A stretch of 64,000 nucleotides of DNA from Bimuria novae-zelandiae CBS 107.79 (taxonomy: Eukaryota; Ascomycota; Dothideomycetes; Pleosporales; Didymosphaeriaceae): the NCBI GenBank assembly GCA_010015655.1, contig ML976787.1, forward strand, positions 1 to 64,000. Reading direction: 5' to 3'. This document shows, in pieces, positions 56,170 to 64,000 of this stretch (within the stretch, counting starts at the first letter, position 1; each line of letters opens with the position of its first letter). The notes under the pieces were generated by a model. The model searched no databases and was not told where the DNA came from. It worked only from the letters and a program-made list of their open reading frames with translations. The translations under genes and the position numbers were made by a program.

Positions 56170-56262
56170 TCCTCCGTGGCGCAATTGGCTAGCGCGTCTG
56201 ACTGTTACGTCGGTAGCGACGAGGCGATCAGGAGGTTCGTGGTTCGAGCCCACGCGGGGGAG
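56170..56262 (+). tRNA. tRNA-Asn (anticodon GTT) with 19-nt intron
   Basis: Acceptor 5' TCCTCCG (56170-56176) pairs with CGGGGGA (56255-56261, one T-G wobble), discriminator G 56262. D stem GCGC/GCGC (56179-56182 and 56192-56195 region). Anticodon stem TCTGA/TCAGG with loop CTGTTAA; anticodon GTT at 56204-56206. The intron occupies 56208-56226, between positions 37 and 38, the canonical place. T stem CGTGG/CCACG with loop TTCGAGC (56243-56249). Internal B box GGTTCGAGCC is intact. Confidence 0.95.
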
Positions 56263-56269
56263 TCACTCC

Positions 56270-56274
56270 TTTTT
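56270..56274 (+). terminator. RNA polymerase III T-run
   Basis: TTTTT starting 8 nt after the mature tRNA 3' end. Confidence 0.8.
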
Positions 56275-56380
56275 GTGCCTCTTGCGCAGGACCATATTTT
56301 GCATGTTGCGAAGTGTGGGCTAACGGTGTTGGGAAGCTTAGCGTGAGCGCTATCGGTGCTCTCCGAAATACCGTCCCGCC

Positions 56381-56402
56381 CCACTTCGGGCAGCCGAAGT
56401 GG
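56381..56402. repeat. 9-bp inverted repeat at the mariner left end
   Basis: CCACTTCGG (56381-56389) and CCGAAGTGG (56394-56402) are separated by 4 nt; the first arm overlaps the terminal repeat. The right end lacks this hairpin. Confidence 0.85.
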
Positions 56403-56493
56403 CCCCAGCTTCCCGGAAAATATTTTCTATTACCTAATTTGTTAGTAAAACAATAATTACAGCGAACATTTACCTTATATTAATACCTATATT

Positions 56494-58330
56494 ATGCCGC
56501 CGCGTAGTTAACGTAAGCGTATAGCTACCTAGCTATTTAACAAGGGTTAAAATCCTTTAAAACGTGCGCGCTGGGCGCCTGCAGTAGCTGCCAAAGGTGC
56601 CAAGTCACGGAGAAAAGTATCTAAGAAGGCTCCTCCTCCAGCGGAAGGTAACGCTGTATCTGATCTAGTTAGCCTTAATTAGAATATTAAGCCTCTGTCT
56701 GCGCAGCCATTGCTAGTAATCGTATTATCTAGTGATCTACCTAGTGACCTGCCTAGTGACCCGCCTAGCGGATGTATATCTAATCTAATTAGCAACCCTA
56801 CGCAGGGAGAAACTCAGGAAGATAAGCCAAAATCAGCTACTAGGGTATCTAAAGCAGAGTCGCTGTATGTTACTTGCCGCTGGCAGGCCTTTGTAGGTCC
56901 TAAAAAGGAGCTCTATAAGCTAAGATTTAATACAGAGTTTATCCTGGAGCACTACTACGCTAGTTAGCTTTAGATATAGGTAAATAAGGTTACTTAAGAC
57001 TTAGCTATAAAGATAACTCTACTATAAAAAGTAATAATTAGGGACGTTTCTGGCTGCGCGTACAGGCAAAAGACCTTAAAAAGGTAAAAGCTATAGTAAT
57101 TACTTAAGCGTAAAAACGCTACTAGCTTTATTTATATTATAAAATACGCGTAGCACCTAAGAGAGTCCTTAATTAATATAATATATCTTAACTTTAACGC
57201 GACGCTTACTACTAAGTCTATAGAGGTAATTAGTCCTATAGGCTAATAACGTAGCAGAGGCTTGTCTAGCTCCTAGGGCTAGGTTCGACTTACTATAATA
57301 TAAAGGCAGCTATAAGAGCTGCTAGAGATCCTTGCTGGCTATGCTATTACTAAGGGACCTTTAATAGCTATCCGCGATAAGTGGAGGTGCCAGGATACTT
57401 ACTATAGTAACTACCTATACGTCTACTAGGTCTAGCGTACGCCTGGCCAGCCTAATCGATTTAAGAACTATTTCCTAGTGAGTAGTAATATTGTGGCCAT
57501 ATGGGCGCGCAACATCAGCCTTAAGAGGTGCAGCATTAACGTGCCAGACGATACTATACGCCTTACTCTGCGTATAGCAAGGGACCTAAAGGCGAAAGAG
57601 AAGGCAAAGGAGAAGGCGCAATAGGGCTTAGCGTCTATGTCTATATTTATAATAAATAGCTTTATAAGCGCGATTGCTACTAGCGCGCTATTTATTAGTT
57701 AGTTAGCACAAAGTTAGCTACTTGCACGGTAGGCACTTATACCTATAGCGCCCGCTATTAGCTCTATAAGTGCTCCGAGCGTGCCAGCGCCAGCGTGGAA
57801 AGATCTAACATAGAGAAATCTAACGTACGAGAATAACATAGAGCTCTTATATTAGACTTAGCACTTTTTTAACTAGTAGATAGATTAGGTAATAGCTGCA
57901 AAGGTGCTAGAGATTAAGATAGTATTTAGAAGGGTTGTTAAGGCTAGGCAGATTAATCTGAACATGCTAATAGATAGATCTAATATAGACATGCTATACG
58001 AGATTTAGAGAGATAATTTTAAGCTGCTAATCGCACTACTTCTATAACTTCGTAAAATAGCATTTTGGTGGCAACTCCAGTATCCTGGACTTTTAGAGAG
58101 TAATCGAGAGGCATGTAGGGAGCTACAGCGGTAAGATAATGAGTAGAAACAGCAGCTGAGAGCTACTTAGGCAGAGGGCGGAGAGATAATCGTGTAGAGG
58201 TAATCGTATAGAGGTAATCGAGCAGAGGGCGTAGAGGTGTTATTTTTAACGCGTAGGGCACGGGCCATATCCTATAGATATCGCCTAATATAATTACCTT
58301 ATTTGTATAATTAAACACTAACTTTCTTGC
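56494..58330 (+). pseudogene. Accessory ORF of the mariner element
   Basis: From ATG 56494 (MPPRS) the frame runs through RIP-type stops to about 58330. Visible parts: a basic N-terminal region (KGAKSRRKVSKKAPPP), a repeat SSDLPSDLPSDPPSG near 56731-56770, RVSKAESLYVTCRWQAF near 56840-56890, and the domain RDKWRCQDTYYSNY...NRFKNYF...SNIVAIWARNISLKRC near 57374-57540, followed by a Lys-rich helix (KAKEKAKEKA). A late region ends in REACRELQR. The central Cys domain is shared with the minus-strand ORF at 47900-49174. Not a transposase; function unknown. It could help DNA binding or transposase control, but nothing here shows that. Confidence 0.55.
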
Positions 58331-58593
58331 CTTGTCTGCTCACCGTACGCCTTACCCTTTGTAACTCCACCACCACGCTAGCTACACTAAAATAGATAAT
58401 AGTAATTAATTTAGTAGCCTTAGATTACCCTTACACTACTATAAGATTACTATATTTATGTTATAGTAGGTGCTAGATTTCTGATCTCTAAAACTAACTT
58501 TAATAGAATATATCCAACTATATACTACTAACGATAGTATAAAACCACTCCAGCAAATACTAAATATATACTATTAACTATAGTATAATACCT

Positions 58594-59583
58594 CTATGGC
58601 GCCTACCTATAGTACTTAAAGAAGTTACCTGTAGAGCTTTTATAGTATACACTTAATATAGCTTTTTCTAGAAAATACTTAAATTTATTGTACGCCTTAG
58701 CGCCCCAGTAATGCCGCCAGATCTAGGTCTTTAACGCCTTAAAAGTCTGCTTAATTAGATTTATATTAGGTGAGTAAGGAGGCAGAAACTCTATAATCAC
58801 GCCTACCTCTACGCATATATTGGCCAGCCTTACTAATTAATAGATAGACGCGTTGTTAAGGACTATTACTAAGCATTTTCCTAGCCAAGGACTATAGTGT
58901 AGGAGTACTTAATTAGTAATAAAGTTCTCTATTAGCTCCGTAGTAATCGCTCCCTGAAAAATTAAGTGGGCGAGGTATCCGTTAACGTCTATAGCTAGTA
59001 GTAAGCTCCACCTCTCTAAGCGCTTGGCTAAGTAGCTAACGTAGTAGGCTATATTAACTTTACTCTAGCTATACTTTTAATCCCCTGTACGCTTATTGCA
59101 AGCGCTCTTATTAAAGTAGATAATCTAATTAGGTTAATAGATTTGCTAGTAACGCGCTTAAAAAGCTTAATAAAGACCTTTATAACGCTCCTTAGCTACC
59201 TTTAAGGCTGCCTTCCTACTCTATCGCATGGCTTTAAGCTCTCTATCTAGAATTATAAGGGATACCTTAACGTTGTACTTATTATATAAGAAGTCCTGCA
59301 TCTTATCTATATAGGATATTAGCTTACTACGTAGTATCTTAAGTAACGCGTCTCTATAGCATTACTTAAGTAGAGGTGGCCTGCCACGACGTACGTATCT
59401 TAGCCTAATTAGCTTACTAAAGGTTTTTAGGTTAAGCCTATATTTGCGTACTATTTTTAGGTCAACGCTAAGCTCTCTATAGATAGCTTTATTATTTTTT
59501 CTATCGTTAACGCGATCTATAATAGCCTAGATAAGTAATTACTATAGGTAGTGCCTAGTAGGTCTCCCTAGATCTTACGGCAT
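58594..59583 (-). pseudogene. Mariner element transposase (IS630/DDE_3-like)
   Basis: The minus strand from ATG 59581-59583 gives an HTH region (AIYRELSVDLKIVRKYRL; RRGRPPLLK near 59365-59395). The catalytic domain has LLLAIDVNGYLAHLIFQGAI near 58960-59020, CLVIVLNNASIY near 58850-58886 (usual V-x-D-N-A-S-I-H; Asp is Asn) and LPPYSPNINLIKQTFKALK near 58725-58790 (usual PDFNPIEQ; both Asp and the catalytic Glu changed, to Asn and Lys). The end is taken at the TAG 58594-58596. Stops are mainly TAG. These missense changes are G-to-A, RIP-like. Confidence 0.85.
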
Positions 59584-59710
59584 TATTTACCTAGGGTAAA
59601 TATTCCGTGTAATCATTTTATCGCTCACAAAACAGGTGTACGAGAGTGTTGGTGAGGAACCGATTACTAAGTGCTAATAGAAAAATCCGCCAAAGTGGGG
59701 CGGGACGGTA

Positions 59711-59939
59711 TTTCGAAAACGATAATAATACATACCATAAGCGAGCGCACCTAGAGGTTAATCAGCCCTAGAGGTTAATTAGCCCCACTAAATCGATCAC
59801 CCACCAAAAAGTCGCGATAATTAATTAACGCCATATTATATTTAAAACTGCGTACACATGTCTGCAAAGCTTGGTGTTGTAGCTGCCCTATTAATAGCTA
59901 AGGTAGTATTTAATACAGTGGATCGTGATACAGGAGCTC
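59711..59939. other. Spacer between mariner element and Pogo-A
   Basis: AT-rich and RIP-like; may be a relic of an older element. Contains a 17-bp direct duplication CCTAGAGGTTAAT(C/T)AGC at 59750-59766 and 59767-59783. No gene. Confidence 0.5.
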
Positions 59940-59941
59940 TA

Positions 59942-62068
59942 CCCTGCCGAGACAGTCAGTGCGCCGCGACACTAACGCGCCACCCTAACAGATATAGCAC
60001 CTTAACTTTAACGCGCCGCATCTCTACTAATATGGATCCAATTGAGGCTGCAATCATCGCTATCGACTCACGAGAACCTAGAGAAACTTTCTTATATAGA
60101 AAAATTGCAGAAGAATTTGGTGTTGTGCGGTTAACATTAACGCGCCAGCATAGACGCGCCATGCAGGCGCGTATATAGCTACTATAGACTCGCTAAAATC
60201 TTAACTAATAATAAGAATCTAAGCTCCTATAGTATATATAGCGTCTTACTTAGAAAGGTCTACCCCCTACGCGTCAGATAATCTAAAACTTTATATTAAT
60301 TATTACTAAAAAGGATATTTTTATATAATAGGTTAATCGCTTTATTAGGCGCTACCCTGACTCCCTAATCTCGCGATGGACGACTAGGCTAGATAGTAAT
60401 CGCTATAACGCTAATTTAGGCGCAAGATATAGGCTCTACTTTAAGCTTTTATATAAGAAAATTATAAAGTATGGCATAGAGCCTTAGCATACCTATAATA
60501 TGGACGAAAAAGGCTTCCTACTCGGCATCACCGGCAGGTCAAAAAGGATCTTTGATAGGCCTATATATGAGAGTCGCCAAGTGAGGCAATCTATCCAGGA
60601 TGGCAGTCGTGAGTGGATCTCGCTCATCGCATGTATATGCGGCGATGGATCTACTGTTAATCTATTACTAATCTATTAATCTGACGCTGAGACTCTACAA
60701 TCAAGCTAGGTTAAGGAAATTAACGTTAATTCTTATAGAGTCTTTATCACCTTATTAACCTCTGGATAGTTAAACAACGAGATAGGGCTTTAATGGCTAA
60801 AATAGGTGTTTAATTACTATACTAAGGAGAAGGCTCGACGGTAGTAGCAACTCTTAGTCCTTAATAGGTATAGATCTTACGTTACTATAGATTTTATTAA
60901 CTATTATAATTAAAAAAAGATCCTCCTTGCGATATTTCCCCCTCACGCTACTTATACGCTGTAGCCTCTAAACATCTATGTGTTTAAGTCTCTTTCTGCT
61001 ACCTACTCTAACAAGCTCTCCGCATACCTGTATAGGAGTTAAGGGCTATTAATAATCGCTAAAAGAGACTTCTTTACACTATTTTAGAGAGCCTAGACAA
61101 CGTTAGTTACGCCGCAATTAATTACTAAAGCTTTTAAGTGTATAGGTATCTCGCTGCCAGATCCTACACTAATCCTTGGTTAATTTAATAGAAATAAGTC
61201 TCTAGAATAGAAATTACGTAAAAGCTCTATTTTAGTACTTAGCGCGTCTAATTAGCGCAAAATCGATTAGCTTTTAAAGGTTATTATTAATACAGGGGGA
61301 GGTAATAAGGCCAAGAAACTAAGTCGCACTATACACTTAATCTCTATACAGAAGTAGCTCCTAGAGCATGAGAATCAGGGGCTACAAGAAGCCCTCACAA
61401 ACTAGAAACGGCGTTAAATAAAGGGCAGGACTCTACCTTTTGAGTAGCTAGATAAGTAGCATAGAGGATCTATTTTCTAGTCACCTGCCTGCGTACAGAG
61501 GGCGCGCGATTCTCTTAGCTAATAAAAGGCTAAAAAGTAACAACTATAACTCTAGAAAAGTAAGTAGAGAGAGATCTAGATAGTAAATAGGCAGCTTAAA
61601 GCTTATTTACTATAGAAGAAGTGTATTGCGCGTGTAGTAGCTAAAAATACGCGCGCTAAAAAGAAAGCTAATTAGGCTACTAAATAACGCCTCTATTAAT
61701 AGGCTCGCAAGACTTAATAATAACTTTAAAAACGTCTTAAAATTACTAAAAAAGGAAGCCAGAATGCTTTAAAAGCTACTTATATAATTATAAAGAGGAA
61801 GAAGCCTACGCCGGCATCTATACGCGTTAATATAGTAATATTTACGCTATTAGCGCCAGCATCGTGCAATAGCTAAATAATTAGAACACTAAGTAGATAT
61901 TTATAATTTAACTAGCTAGTAATCTTTTATAGCTTTATAAAATCTTAACTCTAGAAAATTTCGCGATAAAAGCTTTTGTGTAAAACTCTATAGCCTTATG
62001 TTGCTGGCTGCGGTGCTGGTGTTGGGGTGGCGCGTTAGTGTCGCGGCGCACTGACTGTCTCGGCAGGG
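59942..62068 (+). mobile_element. Pogo-A, complete pogo/Fot-type DNA transposon
   Basis: It starts CCCTGCCGAGACAG and ends with the exact complement. Counting the flanking TA (59940-59941 and 62069-62070), 46 bp are inverted without mismatch (59940-59985 against 62025-62070). Length 2127 bp. The motif GACAGTCAGTGCGCC (59951-59965) recurs as GACACTAACGCGCC (59968-59981), 17 bp further. The transposase is on the plus strand. The interior is RIP-altered but less than in Pogo-B. Confidence 0.93.
60032..61860 (+). pseudogene. Pogo-A transposase
   Basis: From ATG 60032, MDPIEAAIIAIDSREPRETF then KIAEEFGVVRLTLTRQHRR (60032-60177) is the psq-type HTH; TAG at 60176-60178. DDE_1 part: RWTTRLDSNRYNANLGARYR near 60375-60435, HTYNMDEKGFLLGITG near 60489-60536 (first catalytic Asp present), SLIACICGDGSTVN near 60622-60665. 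The C-terminal part reads LLEHENQGLQEALTN near 61355-61400 and the HRGSIF-SPACVQRARDS segment near 61460-61515, the same family trait as in Pogo-C. Many TAG/TAA stops; no functional frame. End approximate. Confidence 0.88.
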
Positions 62069-62070
62069 TA

Positions 62071-63395
62071 GGTGCGCTCGCTTACGCACCTTCGCCCAGG
62101 CTTTTTTGCTCAAGAAATTAAAGACAAGGATCAGCGAAGGTATAAATACCTGATATCGAGATTGAATAGTTAAATCGTGCGTTGGTATCAGGCCAATTCT
62201 TTGCAAGCTCTGTTGCCATATGGGCAGATATTGCAGATGTCTGTCGTGCCAGAAACTTCGACTTCGTGCTATGGAAGTGATTCGTGAACGTGCTATAGAT
62301 AAGAGGTATCTTTTCGAACTACTATACTATATCTTCAGGAACCTGAGACATAGATCCTTCTAGCAAGAAATCGCGAGAGCACGTAAACGTAAAATGGATG
62401 CAAAGTCAAAGGTAGCGAGAATAAGCCTGTTGGGTAATTTTTGAATAATTTGTTATCTGATAAAGCTGGTCTCGCATTAAGGTCCACCTTCACATTAACT
62501 ATCCCATAACGCCGTAACCTCGAATATTTTGAATGCGTTCCTGATTTGGTTCTGTTCCGATAAGACTATGCATCAGCGGACAGTTGGTAGCCCTCACCGC
62601 GGACAGGTGCAGGATCTGACTTCGAGGACCACACTGTGAACGTTAGCCCAAGGGCAGCTGGGTTGAACACTTACAGAGTTTCGGCGACGAGCCGTGCCTA
62701 ATGACCCGAATGAGAGGCCCGGTCAGAAGGCCGGACTTGACGCCCAGCACGCGCCTAAGTTTCCGCCGCTTTTAACAAGGTTGAAGCTCAAGACGCATCG
62801 GCCTCTTCAACGCGGAGCTTAGCACACATCCTCAACCATAACAAAAGGTGATGCCAACACACCCAAACTAGCAAAGGCATGGGGCCATGGGGGAGCCACG
62901 TCCTGTCCGGATTGCGGGCATCCAAAATCCGCCGGCGCTGGTGCAGAGCGCCAAATGCCAGCTTCGCCCAAGCAGCGTGCCGCTAGGCCGTAACATGTGT
63001 CCGTTGGCAGCAGTGCCCGGCCTAGGGCATATTTAAGCAATTCCTGCACAGTGCCCATTGTTATATCGAGGGGACATGGTAATCGATCGTGACTCCCGGG
63101 CTCCATGTGCCCTGTGATGAGCTAGCGTGCACCAACTTCGAGGGTGGATTGTCGATTTTGATCTGTTACACACTGCCATCGGACACCCGTTAGAGAACTT
63201 AAGACGTAGTGGGTGCAGATCGCGTGCAGGCGCGGGTGAATAGATAGAAATGCAAAGATGAAGTGAAGAGTTCAAAGCAGGCGAAGGCGGGGCTTAAGTA
63301 GGTGACGAGCAAAGCAGTGCCAAGTCACTAGCGGGCGCGCAGCTTAGCTCATTCACCGAAGGTCACGTGAATCAACTATGGGGCCCGTGGAGTGA
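62071..63395. other. Host-like region without recognised gene
   Basis: GC-balanced, not RIP-like apart from the first 100 bp. Short minus-strand frames (62819-63106, 63033-63275) have no recognisable domains. I see no RNA gene. Confidence 0.5.
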
Positions 63396-63914
63396 GTGGC
63401 CCGCGTTTACACGCATGCACTAGCACTGTACATAAAACCAATCACCGCAAGCTATAACAGTTGGGACTTGCAGCTGCACCATGGCCGAGCCGAAGAAGCG
63501 AAAGGCGCTTTTAACTGGGGTGTGGAAGCATGGGACCTAATTTGTGCACGAAGCTCGAAACGTGCTGGTACTAAACACTCTCCTACCGGAATCGCATCAA
63601 GTGGTGCTCAGAAAGGCGCAGTTACGAAGGGATCAGCGAAGTCGTCACATACCGACGGCGATAAACGCGGCACGAAACGATCGCGCATGGCCCAGGCAAA
63701 CGAAGCCTTCGATGTTTCACACGCTGGGCAGAAAATACAACACCCTCGGAAACACACGAGCTCGCGCCTACCCAGTCCAGATACGACAGGTAGGGCCGAG
63801 GAGAAGCGCTTGCAGCAATCGGCGGCGGAGCGACCTGAAGCTCAACACCTGCAGTACCCTGGGAAGGTCTGCCTCTTCCGAGCGAGTTGGTGTGGGCAAT
63901 TTTGCGATACGTAA
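63396..63914 (+). CDS. Hypothetical ORF, 172 codons, doubtful
   Basis: ATG 63396 to a stop at 63912-63914. The predicted product is hydrophilic and Ser/Lys/Ala-rich in its second half (KGSAKSSHTDGDKRGTKRSR), like a disordered region, with no domain. A second plus-strand frame from ATG 63481 (MAEPKKRKALLTGVWKHGT) overlaps it but is cut by a TAA after 19 codons. Either could be an exon of a gene continuing past the window; both could be chance. Confidence 0.2.
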   Translation: MARVYTHALALYIKPITASYNSWDLQLHHGRAEEAKGAFNWGVEAWDLICARSSKRAGTKHSPTGIASSGAQKGAVTKGSAKSSHTDGDKRGTKRSRMAQANEAFDVSHAGQKIQHPRKHTSSRLPSPDTTGRAEEKRLQQSAAERPEAQHLQYPGKVCLFRASWCGQFCDT

Positions 63915-64000
63915 GCTTTCGGCGCGCTCCTTTACTTAAATGGGTTATCATCGTGCTAATTGATGTTCCAGTGTGATCCTTCAACGATTGCGAAGTGCAG

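Larger units (their letters stand above)
56371..59708. mobile_element. Two-gene Tc1/mariner (IS630-type) DNA transposon
   Basis: Terminal inverted repeats CCGTCCCGCCCCACTT (56371-56386 and the complement at 59693-59708) are bounded by TA (56369-56370, 59709-59710); length 3338 bp. The flanks are themselves inverted (CGAAATA / TATTTCG), so the empty site would be the palindrome CGAAATATTTCG, or the inverted repeat extends over it. It carries a plus-strand accessory ORF and a minus-strand transposase, arranged tail to tail. The interior is RIP-altered; the ends are not. The left end is 108 bp from tRNA-Asn. Confidence 0.88.

Noticed and set aside
59858..60178. 106-codon frame as a gene starting at 59858
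   Set aside because: It starts upstream of the Pogo-A terminus and runs through the inverted repeat; the real transposase start is ATG 60032.
62071..62120. GGTGCG...CGCACC inverted repeat next to Pogo-A as part of its terminus
   Set aside because: It lies outside the TA duplication and is absent from the left flank.
62819..63275. Minus-strand frames of 80-95 codons near the right edge
   Set aside because: No domain, no consistent splice structure; compositionally ordinary DNA.

Overview
The window looks like a TE-rich part of a filamentous ascomycete (Pezizomycotina) genome. Three things point there: (i) a GH6 cellobiohydrolase with an N-terminal CBM1 module and four 50-60 nt GT-AG introns; (ii) a tRNA-Asn gene with a short intron; (iii) TE reading frames that stay in register but are full of TAG/TAA stops at former CAG, CAA and TGG codons, the mark of repeat-induced point mutation (RIP, CpA to TpA). 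I cannot name the species.

Layout. 1-49.2 kb is one continuous nest of RIP-damaged elements. It begins with a Tad-type LINE (LINE-I, 1-5375), a second LINE 3' fragment, and the end of a pogo-type DNA transposon (Pogo-C). A second pogo element (Pogo-B, 7295-7679 continued at 22114-23642) is split by Gypsy-I (7680-22113, TSD CTATA). Gypsy-I carries a solo LTR in its reverse transcriptase (11421-11712, TSD CTCCT) and a complete LINE-II (14575-21559, 13-bp TSD). LINE-II itself carries Pogo-D (18234-19999, TA TSD). Next comes minus-strand Copia-I (23643-34191), split by Copia-II (25982-31399, identical LTRs, TSD AATAG, with a 365-bp assembly gap). A remnant R (34192-34750 and 47735-49215) is split by minus-strand Gypsy-II (34751-47734, TSD GTAAA), which is split in its RT by Copia-III (39425-44909, TSD ATATA).

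49.2-56.3 kb is host sequence: a protease-propeptide-like pseudogene, a Gfd2/YDR514C-like nuclease-fold gene broken by two TAG codons, an intact GH6 gene and tRNA-Asn. 56.37-59.71 kb is a two-gene Tc1/mariner (IS630-type) transposon, 59.94-62.07 kb is a complete Pogo-A with 46-bp perfect terminal repeats, and 62.07-64 kb is host-like DNA without a recognised gene.

Only the GH6 gene and the tRNA look functional. The most interesting points are: apparent RIP leakage into the two host loci nearest the TE block; Copia-II, whose LTRs are identical although its polyprotein carries about 20 stops and a YINN active site; a 17-bp-period subrepeat shared by the termini of four pogo elements; antisense ORFs downstream of pol in both Gypsy elements; the accessory gene of the mariner element, whose Cys-rich domain recurs as an undamaged island at 48.1-48.36 kb; and half-tRNA-iMet primer sites in two Copia elements.
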